64,000 bases of DNA from Eupeodes corollae (lineage: Eukaryota; Arthropoda; Insecta; Diptera; Syrphidae). The stretch covers positions 57,504,946 to 57,568,945 of the forward strand of contig NC_079147.1 in NCBI RefSeq assembly GCF_945859685.1, given 5' to 3'. Position 1 is the stretch's first letter, and each line of letters starts with the position of its first letter. Positions 35,160 through 47,554 of this stretch are shown one piece after another. The position numbers and the translations under genes were made by a program. The notes below the pieces were generated by a model that saw only the letters and a list, made by a program, of their open reading frames with translations, did not search any database and was not told the DNA's origin.

Positions 35160-37310
35160 AATCGGTACATCAGATCATTGTATCGTATCTGCAAAATTCT
35201 CGTTTATATAAAACTCAGTTAAAGAAAAAACTCCTATGAGAACCGTTTGGCAATATTAGAATTCCAACTGGGACGATCTCAATGAATTCTTCAGGAACTT
35301 TAACTGGTCACTCTGCTTCCTTGACAAGTGACGTTGATTCCAACGCAGATATAATTAAAAATGAAATTCTTTGTGGAATGAGAAATTTTATCTCGAATCT
35401 ATTAAACCCAAAGAGAACTCATGGTTTGATTCGAGCTGTAAAAAGGTTATTAGGTTCAGAGTTGTAAGTTTCCGTTGTTATAAAGCCAACCCGACTGAGG
35501 AAAGCCAGAATAATTTCAAACAAGCTAAAAAGACCTGTAATGTTCATATTTGACGAAACAAATTTTTGCTTGATTAGAAATTAAGGCAAAATATACTACT
35601 AAAATGTCCCAAAGGTAATAAAAATGTCTGGTAATTTGTAAAAAATGTGAGCAACACCACGTCATCCTCGGTTCCAACGCTCGTCCACAATAACGCTCCC
35701 TATGTAAGCTCGATTGATAAAGCGAATTTGCCTGCAGCACAGTTTGCTGTTAATTCGACGCTAACGGAAAGTGTCATGAGTCCTCCTGTTCTCGAGAGCG
35801 TAAGCGATTCTATGAGACGAATCTTCTTTTGCACTCGTGCAGTTGCAAGAATGCTGAAAGACCTTGTCATAAAAAAATCCGCTGGCTCGATAATATCTCC
35901 CCAATCGTTCTGAAGAGGTTTTCTTCAACGCTGGCAAAACCACTGCGTAAACTTTTTCATCTTTCATACTCTGTAGGTCTGTTTCCAAGCGGATGAAAAA
36001 TATCATTTGTCCAGCTTGTCCCTAAAAAAGGCGAATACTCCTCACCCTCCAACTATCGTCCAATAGCACTCACGACCCTTCTTTCCAAGTTCATGGAAAC
36101 ACTGATAAATTATCAGCTTAAGAAATATCTCGAAGAATGGAAGCTTCTTAATGACCGACAGACTGAATTTCGTAGCAACAGTTCCACTGGTGATCTCATA
36201 GTTTATCTCACCGAACAGTGGAATAAATCTTTACATCGTTTTGGAGAACGTAAGATCATTGCGCTTTTGGTATTGATGAATCTCTTCTTCGTTGGATAAG
36301 AAATTACCTTTCTAACCGTTCAATACAAGTTGCATTGGATGGTTTCAAGTCTAAAATCTATAAAATAAACGCTGGTGTCCCCCAGGGCTCCGTTTTGTCT
36401 CCGACTCTGTTCCTTATATTCATAAATGATCTTTTTTCTGCCGCTTCTAATCCATTAAACTATTTCGCTGGCGACAGTACCCTCAGCTTTTCATATTCGT
36501 TCTTTGATTCACATCCTTCGAATGTGAAACTTCAACGGCAGCATATAATAAGCTCATTAAATTCTGATCTTGACAGCATTGTCCAATAGGGAGTCAGAAA
36601 CCGTGTAGAATTTAGTGCTTCGAAAATTCAATGCTGTCGTTAAAGCGTAACACAACCCCGGTGCCGCTATCTATGAGTGGCACTTGCATCCAGGAAACTA
36701 ATCAACTGCCCGTATTACAGATCTCCTTTTTTGGAATGATCATATATTTGATATTGCCAAAAGAACGGTGCAAGAACTTTTTCACCCCTTCTGATCGGGC
36801 TATAATTTACAAACCATTTATCAGTCCAAAGCTTGAATATAATTCGTATATCTAGGCAGGTGCCCCTAAAACAAGTTAAAATCTCTTAAGTAGAATTCAA
36901 AAAAGGCCTTTAAGAATTTACATCACTAGAAAACCCAGCCTTCATGCCTTTTGTGTTTTATCAATATTTTTACAAACAATATTCTGCCGAACTACCCAAA
37001 TGCATTCCACCCCTTAAACGATTCAGCCGTAATACTCGCGCTGCCAGGAATGCTCCTCAGTTTACCCTTGAGCTCAATTTCAGACGCACTGTTAAAATTA
37101 GAGATTCCGTTTTTAACCACATCGAGAATGTGGAATCCTCTATCTGACTCTGTTTCTAATTTTAACACTCAAAATTTTAAGACCAGTGTACAGCGGTATC
37201 ACCTTTTAAATCCTTCCCTATTTTCCTAACGCTCGCAATGTGTTTAAATATAAACATATAAATGGTACTTATAACCACTTGAGTGTCTGTTGATTATTAA
37301 AAAAAAAAGG
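35160..37310 (+). mobile_element. Non-LTR retrotransposon (family A), endonuclease end to 3' UTR
   Basis: Starts inside the endonuclease (SDHCIVSAKF at about 35172) and runs through the linker (NTTSSSVPTLVHNNAPY, 35647-35913), METLINYQLKKYLEE (36093) and GVPQGSVLSPTLFLIFIND (36370). The catalytic box is changed to FAGDST. The C-terminal RNTRAARNAPQFTLEL block follows (37021), and the 3' UTR ends in an A run at about 37308. Multiple frameshifts. Contiguous at about 35590-35620, where the 1-3121 copy carries the 1.07 kb repeat, so it records the empty site. Confidence 0.85.
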
Positions 37311-37940
37311 TTTGTAAGCGTCTCTTAAGCATCGACTTAACGTTAGCTATCGCAAGTGACTGTCATTTTATTCATTAAACATTACATTGAGGTAAGTTCA
37401 ATAGTTTTGAAACCTATCACAATCCCATAAAGAAATCCTCATAAATCCAATGTTTGTTTTTGTTTTGTTTTTTCAAATGAAACACCTATCAAGAGTCAGC
37501 TTATTGAAATAGTCCCAAAATGATTTTGTGATTATTCATTTAGCGCCGGGATTCCTTTTTAAATGCAATGTTCAAACAATCTCCCACTTTTACATTTTTA
37601 AAAACAAATACGAGTATGTATCTATTTTTAGTAAAAACAAACTCAACTATATCTTTGTGTACCTTCTAAATAAAAACACGTATTTATTTTGTTCAGATTA
37701 CAGTTCGATTTTATTTATGTTTTTAAGTAAATATTTTTAATATTTCCTTACAATTTATTTGATAACAATTGTTATTTGCTTTGATGTTTTAAAGCTTTTG
37801 TTTAATGGAACTGCATGTGATTTTGTTGTTTAAAAATGATGTTCAGATGTTTAATTGAAGAAATAATTTATAATCATCTTGTGTCTCGAGATGTGATAAC
37901 AAGACACCACAGAGAAAAATGGAGATGTTGAATAATACAT
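37311..37940. other. Spacer downstream of Fer1HCH
   Basis: AT-rich, 630 bp between the LINE poly(A) and the ferritin stop. No coding frame is supported. TTTATTTATG near 37711 would be a distal poly(A) signal for Fer1HCH. Confidence 0.4.
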
Positions 37941-37946
37941 TTTATT
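37941..37946 (-). terminator. Fer1HCH: Proximal polyadenylation signal of Fer1HCH
   Basis: TTTATT on plus reads AATAAA on minus, only four bases after the stop codon. It would give a 3' UTR of about 25 bases, so a distal signal may be used instead or as well. Confidence 0.5.
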
Positions 37947-37949
37947 CAT

Positions 37950-40900
37950 TTACATCAATTGTTTGTCGAACAAGAATTCGGCTAATTGACCATGGCTGTT
38001 CTGCATCTTCTTGAGTGTTGTCAATTTACCAGCCAATTCCCGGGTTCCCTTGAGTTGTTCTTCAAGATAAACACCGGTCAAGTAATCAACGAGCTATGAA
38101 ATATAAAAAAATAAATAAATAAATATACAAAAATATCAACAAAATAGAAAAAAATAAATATCCTTACATGGTAGTCATTGTTTTCACTTTCACAAGTTTC
38201 AATGAGTGCACGAATTGACTTGGTGACAGCGGTTTCCATTTCAACGGCATGCTTGAGGGCACTTACTCCGTCAAACTTGATCTACAAATGAAAAAACAAA
38301 TAAAACAAAACATTAATATAAATGTCCCTAATTAAATATGAAAATGAGTTTGAAAACTTACTTCGTAGTTTTCCTCTTTGTACTGTTGTTTTGTTAAGTG
38401 AGAATCAAAAAGAAACAAATTAAAAGAAAAGTTAGTTTTTTGTTTTTGTCAAGAATTTAATGTTTGTTTTCTTGTAACTTACAGGAACTGAAATCAATTT
38501 ATGAACACCTTCTTGAAGATCACCACCACGCATTGTCAGATATTCAATCAATTTAAGTCCATGCTCACGCTCTTCCCTAGCAGACTTGAAGAAATGCTCT
38601 GCGAATCCTGGACGATTGACAATGTCCTGTGAGAAGTAGGCTGCCATTTCAAGGTATTCGTATGAGGCACCAATTTCAGTTTGGATTTGCTTTTTCAAAG
38701 CATTTGTGCAAACTTTTGTCATATTGATCCATCCTTGTGGGATTTCTGCTTTTTCATCAAGGGGAATGGAACCTGTAAGGATTATAAAAACGGGCAACAA
38801 TAAATTAGAGATAGGATTGAGAGGAAAAAAACCTTTAAGATAAGATGAGTAATCATCAAAATTTGTTGAACGTCATACATAAAGGAATTCGCTTAAAGAT
38901 ACGTTACTTGATTTATCATAAACATTGTGGACTTTCGAGAAGTAAGGTCTATTACAACTTCAAGGAAAACCACATTTGAATCTGTTTTGATTGTGATGAT
39001 GGTGACCTTATGGTTAATTTGTCATTTATTAGAATTTTAAGTGTTCGTTTTATTTTCTGTAATTTCGTATGCAAAAACTGCTTATGCTCTTTTCTCTCAA
39101 TTGATTTGTAATCAATTTATTCGGGGAAATTAAAGAGAAGACAAAAGTAAAGAACAAATGCAATCAAGAAAACAAAGTGACGTATGTAGGGTGGTTTTTT
39201 ATTGAGTGTTTTTTTATTTATCTCTTTGGGGTTTTGCCCCCTCGCCCGCGATCAAGTAAGCCACTTGATCTTATTCTTTGTTTTTGTTGGGTTAGATTAT
39301 AGTTGGTGCAGTGTGCAAAATTTGTCAACTGCGTTTTTTAGTGAATTGTTTGTGCATAGGCAAGTGCTATTAATTACATTCGAACAATACATGATTATAA
39401 TTGTTTGTATGAATTTCTTTCGGATAGGTTTTTGTGTTTTTAAATTGAATTTGCATTTAATTCTTACTCATTATGTTACAGAGTACCCGAAGTTTGTAGG
39501 GTTTCACGACAATAAATGAGATGGTGAGTGAGAACTTGCGGTTAAGGGATGGAAATTAATATTATTTTGTATAGAAGTAATGTTGAAGAACGATCTGTTG
39601 ATCCAAACATTACAATTTTGATACATAGGAGAGTTTAACATTGTTTAATCAAAGGGTCCATGGAAAAATATGGGATAAAGTATCTTACATCCATCGACAT
39701 ACAGATAGTTGAAATTGATAGTTACTTATCAGTTATCATCTTTAGTGAAGGTTTTGAAGGTAATTTGAAAGTAGTGGGTTATGGGATACCCTATAGGCCG
39801 CGAAGCCCATACTTATGTTGAGAAACGTAATGAAAAGCGAATCTCACATTCTGAACGGCGCGTAAGTGATGCCGTTAAACAAGCCAGAATTGATTCAAGA
39901 GCTGAACAATCTGCTTTGAAAGAGAAGAGGGAGGAATACTCATGGACCAGGCATCGCCGATTGAAAGGTAAGTTGATTTTTTCACAGTTAAGAGGGCTTG
40001 AAACTTTAAAAGAATTTTTCTCAAAACTAGGTTTTTCAAGCTTTCATCCATATCGTATCTCAAAAACGACTTGACCGAATGACTTGAAATTTTATGGGTT
40101 GGGTTCTTCACATGTAAATTCATGGAATGAACTATCGACCAACAAAAATTACAAAAATTTCGATTTTTTTTAAAATAAATAAAATAAACCGAAATTCACG
40201 ACTTTTTTTCAAATGTCTTCCAAAAGACCAATTTTTTGTATATTCATTTGATAATAGTTCATTCCGCGCATTTAGGCTCACAGATTAAAACTCCGTTTAC
40301 TTTTTTTTGTTTTAGATAAGCCAATAAGCTGGAATCGTGGAGGAAGTGCAAGCCCATCTTTTCGAGGTGGAGTTGTTCCCAACGGTGCAACTCATGTCCT
40401 TTAAAAGTTTTTTAATTCAAATTTTATATTTATACTGTCGAACTATGTATGTTAATAAATGATAATAAACTAAATGCAATTGTATCTATTTATTGTTCGT
40501 AAATAAAAATCCTAAAAATTCCTTAAAATACAGGACGTCACATGGGATGACCCCCTTATTTTTTAAAACATTCTTAAATGTTTATGTTCTTAAGGTATGA
40601 AGGCTTAATTTTTAGAGCAACTGACAGCTCAAAGGCGGTATTTGTTTAAGTTTAATTTATTTGGTGACTCTTTGATAAGAAACCTCGTGATTGATGTATT
40701 TTCCTTTCATTCGATACATTCAACTTCAAGTTCGGTGACAGAATTATCAGTAGAACGTTTTGTTTAAAACTCATCAATTTTATAATATTTGAAGGGGATT
40801 GAAAATCAATCAAAACTAAGGTAGGGAACTCAGTTATTGAACATTTTTTTACTTGTTATCACTTACTTCAAGAGTTAAAGCCGGTTCCCAGGAATTTTAT

Positions 40901-43900
40901 CACTTTTTGAGAGAATTTTATTTCAATAAATTCGAAATAAGAAAACAATGGAAAATAGCGGATATAAGACAAAATGAACAAAAGAGTTATAAATTCACAA
41001 CAAATAAAAAAACAATTAATCGATTTCAAAAGTTTTATGCTAGTTTCAGTGACAACCTCGAACTTGTGAGTGATGACACTGAATACTTCATACCTTAAAT
41101 TAGAACATCTGAAGTTACTTAGTATAAGGTCAAATCTAAGACCTGAAGATCAGAAGAAGAATGTCTGGAAAATGTAGCTTCCAAGAAATTACTTATAGGT
41201 ATTCCAAATTCTAAGTCAACGATACCATGTTTCATATTCTTTTGAATTGGAAAAGAGCGAAAACTGGTGTCTTTCAAGTCTTCTTTATTCAGACGTTTAA
41301 AGTGAATACTAAGTTAGTTGTTTTTTTAAAGTCATTACCCGTGTTTTGTTGGAAAATCTATCCATAGTATAGTAGGATTTTACACGAATAAGAAAAACAA
41401 TAGCCATTATATGGATAACACCGATAAAACGACAAAAGTTAGAGTAGAATCTTACTATGGATGGGTTTTTGAAATTTATACGAATCTCGAATGGATCTTG
41501 TGTGATTTCGTTCTCAAATGTTGGTACAATTGATAGTGCATTTGTATCTCGATGGCTGTGTTCGTTAAGTAGTTATGCATTTGAGATTATGCGTTTTCCA
41601 TTGGGAAAAAATCAATCTATTACTGTTAATATTATTCAGTCTTGGGATTATTTAGCAAGAGAAAACAATAGAAAAGATAATATTGTTTTGCTTTGTTTCC
41701 ACCCAAGGTTTATCTCAGTTTAGATTAAATAAATCTTTTTGGTGTTTCCACCGCACAAGAAGATTTAAAAATGATTATGTTTGACAGCACTTTCTAAAAT
41801 GCAAATGGTGTTTCACAGATTTTGATGTGTGAAGTGCAAGTGAAATAGTTTGATTCGTGTCCATGACCATTTTTTTTTTGTAGTTTGATTAAAACAAAAC
41901 TATATTATTTGTACACAAACATACAAATAAACAGACCATAATGCATTATCTTTTAAACCAACTCTTCCACACAGGTTTTCCTTCTCAAATTTTGGCTCGA
42001 CTCCGATCTCCGACGGGAATCGAGTCAAATCAAGCTCATTTCAACCCGATTTAGGTATATAAAGAATTGAGACGATCTTCAAGCTCGCTTTAACACCACA
42101 TGTTAATGTAGTAGTCTACGAACAAACCCCCTTCTTGAAGCGATTGTTATATAAACATTTTTTTATAGAATCTCAATTTCCAGATTTTTTCTTACCATTT
42201 CTTCTTGAAAAATGTCCATTTTTTTTTTTTTGCTTTCTTGTATTTGTGTTTTTTATTGTTATTCTGACAGATCTTCTTTCAGTTGTACCAATTTTTAAAT
42301 ACAAAAATCTGGCTACTGCGAATCGTTTTGTTGGCAATTTCTCACTGTACTTTACATTGCAAACCAAAAAAACGCACTAATTATAAATTTTGTGATAAGG
42401 AATTAAATTCAATTACAAATTTGTAGGTGCGAAAAAGGTTTTCACTGTTTTGCGCTTCCAACCTCGTATTGAATTAACAGGATTTCATTATAAAACTATA
42501 AATTTATAAACACTCCATTCTATTAGAACTTGTGAAGGCTTTAAAAGCAGGCATGCAAAATAGTGTTGAAAGGTATGTATGTAAAGTGATTCTTCATAAG
42601 TTTTAATTCTATATCTACAGTCTGTTAATAGCTGCTCAATAAATTAGGGTTAAAGTGCTATCAGGTTGTAACAGTTATCTAGAAGCATCAAGTATAGTTA
42701 GATTTTCAGATAGCAAGACTTATGACAGGCACTATAAAAAGAGAAGTGGCATAACCCTTTCTTAACAATAATATTTGTTAAATATGATTTAAAATCATGA
42801 AAATGAAAATAAATATAAACCAGCATAAGTGTTAATACATGCGTTTCGCCTGTTTCGTTTCGATGTAATGATTGGGCTCATCAGAAGATGACCATTACAC
42901 CTTGTCTTCTATGATATTATTGTTTAAAATTATAAAAATGGCGTATTTTCTCCGACGGGCATGCAATAACAACGTTAAAACTCTTTTAAAGAACAAATTG
43001 TCCTGTCGCATCAGAGGTGTTTTTAAAGCTAAGATAAAATACAACATAGTTCTCAATCTTTGTCTTCTTGAAACCTATTATTTTAGTATCTTATTGAGTT
43101 TCTAGAAATGCTAGTTTTGAAAACTAGAGGGTTCAAGGTAGTGTTTGTCGGTTTTGAAAACAACATGTTTTGAAAATTATTTTTAAGATATTTTATATAG
43201 CCTAGTTAAGGCGACAGATTCGTTACAAAAACAGAAATTATTTTTTTTAAACAGTTTAAATATTTTAGCATAAATGAAATGGTTCAGGTTTTCTTTAATA
43301 TTTATGAAATTTAACATCTTATGAAGATTTTTAGAAAATTTTATTAAGTATACTATAAATATTTAAACTAATTATTGAAGTAAATAAAAAATAAATTAAT
43401 AGGTACAATGATGGAAAAAATAATAAAATAAAAAAAAAAAAAAGGTGGCGCAACAGTCCATGAAGAACAAGGGCCTAGTGACTTACAACACTCAACCAGT
43501 CCTGTGCGAGTAAATGGAGGGATGGGGGAGACCTACAGTTTATATGCCGAATCCGAACGGCTAATTTGAGAAAACACTTTTTCATGACAAGAATTGCTCT
43601 TGGAGAATTTGCCAATTCCTCGCAAGACGCAGTACCCGTGAATAAAAACTTTAGGTGGTACATGCAGGGATTGAACCCAAGACTTCGCACATGACAGTAA
43701 AACGTGTACGTATGTTTAGATAAGCAAAGACAAATGTATTCAGATAAGACGGAAAAAAATCCTGTCAGACGACCAAGGAACACTAACTTCGATCCTAAAA
43801 ACATGGATCGAGATGATAGTTAAGGATTTTGGTGGAAGCACTTTAGTTCTTGGTACTTTTATTTAAATATCTGAAGATAGGCAAATTTTTTAAATTAAAT

Positions 43901-46900
43901 AAAAAACCATGTGCTGTGGATTTAATTCGTTCTCTAAGAATCAAAATGATGCCTTTTGCCGAAGAGGTCAATGCCAGTTAATGAGGATTCACTGAAGATA
44001 ATGAACCGAATACTCATTATTATTTGATTTTAAAATAATGGAATAGGAATGTTTTTTTTTTGTATATTATGCGCGCACTAAAGGGGTCATGAATACCCTT
44101 ATAATGATTAAACACAGTGCGAGCAGTTAGAAAACGAGGATAGAATTAGAAAGGAGAAACCGATACACGCTGTTTTTGAATGTCTGCACATCGTAATGAG
44201 TGGGAAATGTTGGACCTGGTAAAGCATTCAACATTCGTGTAGTGCGGCTAAGGAAAGAATCCCTGTACTTAACAGTACGTAAGCAATTGAGCTCTAGGGT
44301 AAACTGATGGGCATTCCTAGCAGTACGGGTATTACGGTTGAATTGTTTAAGGGGAGGAATGCAATTTCTATTTCAATAGAGCATCGTTTATAAAAGTAAC
44401 GTTAAAACGATGACAGGCATGAGTTTAAGTTTAAAAATAAAACAAATTGATGGTAGTTCACACTTTTCAAGGCATGCATCAAGTTCTATTTTAAAGGCAT
44501 TTTTGTTTATCAGGAATAAATTTGTATCCACCAGTGTAATTATCGTTAAATGTAAATACAGTATCTCGCAAAACATTTGCAACTAGAAATGAAAGTACAT
44601 GAAGCATTTTCTTGGAAAAATTGTTATGTTGCCAAATGCAGAATAGGAAATGTCCTTGCGTTGGGTCTTCCAAGAGAACAACTACCCAGAGCACACGTTA
44701 AGACAATTTAAAACCTGGCTTTGTTATCATAATATCACTGTTATGAATTGGCCACCACAGCCACTAGACTTGAACTCAATTGACAAGGATGTTTGTCAAA
44801 CCTAAGTTCATATTGCTGTTAAACTTGTAAAAATTACTCAATTTGCATCCGGTTTTCAATTATTGATTCTTTATTTATTACTCTCACCATTGAATCTCAG
44901 AAAAAAAAAAAACAAAAAAGTCAATGAGTGCAGTTTTTCACGCAATACTCAGCATACAACAAAAACATTATTTTATCGTTATCTTTATGAAATTTGTCAA
45001 GAGCTTATTGCGTTTTTCTAATTATTACATCATTATAAAGTAATACGGCGAAGAGTTACCATTGTTACACCCAAAAATTGTGAAATTATTGTTCAATTAG
45101 TGCAAAATGAAGAAAATCACTAAAGATTTTGAAAACCGAATTGTGGGACTACTGCAAAAAAATGAAAGTACCCGAAAAATAGCTGAAAAGACTGGCGTTG
45201 AAAAGTCAACAGTGATAGCAGTACGAAAAAGAAATAATTTGGAATCTCCGGGTGATTTTGGAGCACGATCAAGAATTCTTACGGATAGTGACGCTCGTGA
45301 AATGAAACGGTTAGTTCGTAAAAGCTCCAAGATAACACCTTAAGAAGCTACACTGGCCATTAACAAAGGAAAAAGCGAATGGACAGCCAGAAGATCATTC
45401 TGGCTGTCCATTCTTACCTGCGCTTTCCAAAAAATTAGCTCTATTAGCTCGATGACTGGAAACGCATTATATGGTCTGATGAATCGAAGATCAATCGTAG
45501 TTTATTGGATGGTAAGTCTTATTATTGAAACCGACCCGGTAAGCAGCTTCAGCAACACCAAGTCAAACAAACTATGAAACATGGCGGTGGTAGTATAATG
45601 GCGTGGCATGTTTCACTTGTAGGCACGTCGGTGCTATCCATAAAATAGAAGTAATAATGAAGAAGGAAGACTACCGAATATTTTGCAAACTTAATATTTG
45701 CCTGAGTTTGTTGACCAGTGTGCGTATCCAATTGAGGAAATTGTACCTATTCCAACAAGATGGAGACCCCAAGCATACCTCAAAAATAGTGAAAAAGTGG
45801 CTTAAAAGCCAAATATTTAAAACATTTAAAATGGCCTGCACAAAGCCCAGATCTCAATCCAATTGAGAATTTGTGGGCAATTGTTAAAAGAACTTTATGT
45901 CAGCACTATTCGCCTCCAAAAAATTTGAACAAGCTATGGGATCGAGTCAAAGTTGCCTGGACCAATGTACCAAACACAAAAATTGAAAAATTAGTGGAAA
46001 GTATGCCAAGGAGAATGAAAACTGTTTTAAAAATAAAGGGTCTCTGGGCGAAGTACTAAAATGTTGTTTTTTGTATGCTGAGTCTTGCGTGCAAAATTTG
46101 ACTTATTGACTCTTTTTGTTTTTCTAAGAAATTTCTATTCTTTGTTTGTTTTATTACATTTTTTGTTATTCAATAATGAGAGTAATAAATAAAGAATTAG
46201 TAATTGAAAACTGGATGAAAATTGAGTAATTTTTACAAGTTTAACAGCAATATGAACTTAAGTTTGACAAACATCCGACGAGTTTTGCTCGCTAAAGTAT
46301 ACATTTTTTTAAATTTAAAGTTGCAATGGCTGTGTAGCGGGTGAATTGAAGTTACTTGATACAAAGTTACTAAAAGGTTTCTTTATTTTTAAGTGTAACT
46401 TTGAATACAGAGCTTAAATAATACGTATGACGATTATTTTTCTGAATAAAATTTTATTTTTTTATGAAAATGCTTACTTTCATTTCATTTAGTTACTTTC
46501 GTTGGAAGATTCCTAGTTCTTTTCTACTACAACATAGATTTTATAGATATTTAACTATTTTGATAATGATTCCCTTGACAGTTATAGATTTCATTAAAAA
46601 AAAAAACGATAAACAAATCTTTAAAAGGAAACTCCCTGCAAAGTAAATTGAAATGTGCTACATTGAATTCCCCTTAACATGGGATGTTTTCGGCTTTACC
46701 ACTGATCTAACGTAACATAACAGTATTTGTGTGGGATGATCCAACTAGAAATGAAAGTTCACATAACAATGGATATCAAATTATGCTTAATTAGACATCC
46801 CAGCAGAAATCAACATCAAATTTCAGTGATTCTATTTTATTCAATTTAATTTTTCATAAATTTCACTTTGCTTTTTTATCATTCTTCAGGGAGGGAATAT

Positions 46901-47310
46901 AAAAAAATACTTAAAAATAACAAAGAAAACAAAATCACATGCTAATAAGATTTTTTTAAAACGAAATTCAATCGAATCAAAATAGAAAATAAAGAGCAAC
47001 GAACTGTAATAAATATAAACAAAGAGAACTTCATGGTTTCTCTTTGAGTGGATATGTGGACAATCTCTTTAAAAACACACCACCTCCTCTGTCCTCTTTG
47101 TTTTTTTGACATGTCCAACAACCAAGAACAAAATAAAATTAAAAATACTGCGACGAAATAAATTGATTTATCAAATTCAAGGAAATGCACTTTCACTTCT
47201 TTTTAATTTATTTAAAACAAAACATTAATTTATTCAAACTTACATTCCAAATCTGCGGAAATGAGTGCAATGGCACTAAGGAAAGCAGTAAAAGCCAAAA
47301 TGAGTTTCAT
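37950..47310 (-). CDS. Fer1HCH: Secreted ferritin heavy chain, five coding exons
   Basis: Coding exons on minus are 47310-47244, 38772-38483, 38382-38362, 38281-38168 and 38093-37950. All introns are GT-AG and the sum is 636 bases, 211 residues plus stop. Exon 1 encodes the signal peptide (MKLILAFTAFLSAIALISA), and the conserved DLEC is completed across intron 1. Ferroxidase residues are present: Glu in QTEIGASYEYL, the EEREH pair in SAREEREHGLKL, Glu in AVEMETAV and Gln in LEEQLKG. This chain should oxidise Fe(II) and co-assemble with the light chain in the secretory pathway. The third exon is only 21 bases (YKEENYE). Intron 1 is 8.47 kb and full of transposons. An IRE and two candidate promoters lie upstream. 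Confidence 0.95.
39781..40404 (+). CDS. Unknown two-exon reading frame inside Fer1HCH intron 1
   Basis: Exon 1 (39781-39967, possibly starting earlier at an acceptor near 39772) reads GYPIGREAHTYVEKRNEKR and RRVSDAVKQARIDSRAEQSA, charged and helical. GTAAGT at 39968 and TTTTAG at 40313-40315 bound a 348 bp intron. Joining them keeps the frame (phase 1) and gives PISWNRGGSASPSFRGG and a stop at 40402-40404. AATAAA follows near 40452. In-frame splicing across a good donor and acceptor, and sensible composition on both sides, argue for a real 3' gene end. I do not recognise the family. It could be a 5'-truncated host gene copy or a transposon gene. Confidence 0.45.
43443..43708 (-). mobile_element. 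SINE copy with B box but damaged A box
   Basis: Reverse complement matches the 32487-32786 SINE from the 3' end (AGGTGGCGCAACAGTCC on plus) to the tRNA-like head, where GGGATTGAACC (43668-43678) is the B box. The A box region is not recognisable, so this copy is truncated in the head. Confidence 0.85.
43730..44786 (+). pseudogene. Old Tc1-like transposase relic, split by a LINE fragment
   Basis: At 43737-43860 the translated pieces resemble the Tc1 core FSD...VRRPRNTNFDPK then GGSTLVLG. At 44640-44786 follow WVFQENNYPEHT (second Asp region, Asp replaced) and NWPPQPLDLNSID (the Glu region of Tc1 DDE). A minus-strand LINE 3' end (44045-44390) sits between the two blocks, and the younger Tc1 element begins exactly at the end of the second. 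Heavily decayed. Confidence 0.6.
44045..44390 (-). mobile_element. Family A LINE, 3' end
   Basis: The minus strand shows the C-terminal RNTRTARNAHQFTLEL block (44280-44340), CRTVKYRDSF and a 3' UTR with CTTTAGTGCGCGCATAATAT, ending in a poly(T) run on plus at 44052-44060. 5' truncated. Confidence 0.75.
44787..46276 (+). mobile_element. Tc1-like DNA transposon with ~105 bp terminal inverted repeats
   Basis: The left TIR starts GGATGTTTGTCAAACCTAAG and the right TIR ends CTTAAGTTTGACAAACATCC. The arms pair for about 105 bp (44787-44893 with 46170-46276). Inside, 45107-45343 encodes an N-terminal helix-turn-helix (RKIAEKTGVEKSTVIAVRKR). After a deletion with a fold-back come WKRIIWSDESKIN (first Asp), FQQDGDPKHTSKIVKKW (second Asp), PRSQSN / LNPIENLW (Glu) and a C-terminus to 46059. 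Stop at 45341-45343 and frameshifts, so non-autonomous now. It lies within Fer1HCH intron 1. Confidence 0.88.
45377..45413. repeat. Perfect 16 bp fold-back inside the Tc1-like transposase
   Basis: GAATGGACAGCCAGAA, then GATCA, then TTCTGGCTGTCCATTC. It lies at the site where about 60 codons of the transposase are missing, so it looks like a rearrangement scar. Confidence 0.85.
46277..47243. other. Fer1HCH intron 1, part without recognisable insertion
   Basis: AT-rich. The minus-strand frame 46942-47196 is low-complexity and unsupported. Confidence 0.4.
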
Positions 47311-47412
47311 TTTTGTTGGAAAAGTTCTTTTGTTTTCGAAAATTGACAAAATATTAAGTTTTAGTTTTTCTGTGAAAATTCACGACACTATTTCCACTCT
47401 CACTTCTAAGAA

Positions 47413-47450
47413 CTCTGACTGTCGATTAATTGTTAAATGAATATATTTCA
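47413..47450 (-). promoter_or_regulatory. Fer1HCH: Proximal core promoter of Fer1HCH (would exclude the IRE)
   Basis: On minus, AATATATTC (about 47447-47439) is followed 29 bases later by an initiator-like AGTCAGAG with +1 near 47416. A transcript from here has a 106-base 5' UTR and lacks the upstream IRE. Confidence 0.45.
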
Positions 47451-47554
47451 CTGTTTTTATTTAGCAAGCTGATGATTGGTAAAATAAATTATTTTGTATT
47501 ATTTAAAACACTGTACGATTATAATGAATTTCAAATTCTCAATGAAGTCGGAAT

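Noticed and set aside
41457..41723. 88-codon plus-strand frame in Fer1HCH intron 1
   Set aside because: Reads rather protein-like but matches nothing I know and has no splice partners or second copy in the window.
42842..42905. GCGTTTCGCCTG...CTCATCAGAAGATGACC, resembling a Penelope 3' region
   Set aside because: Too short, with no Penelope coding sequence nearby.
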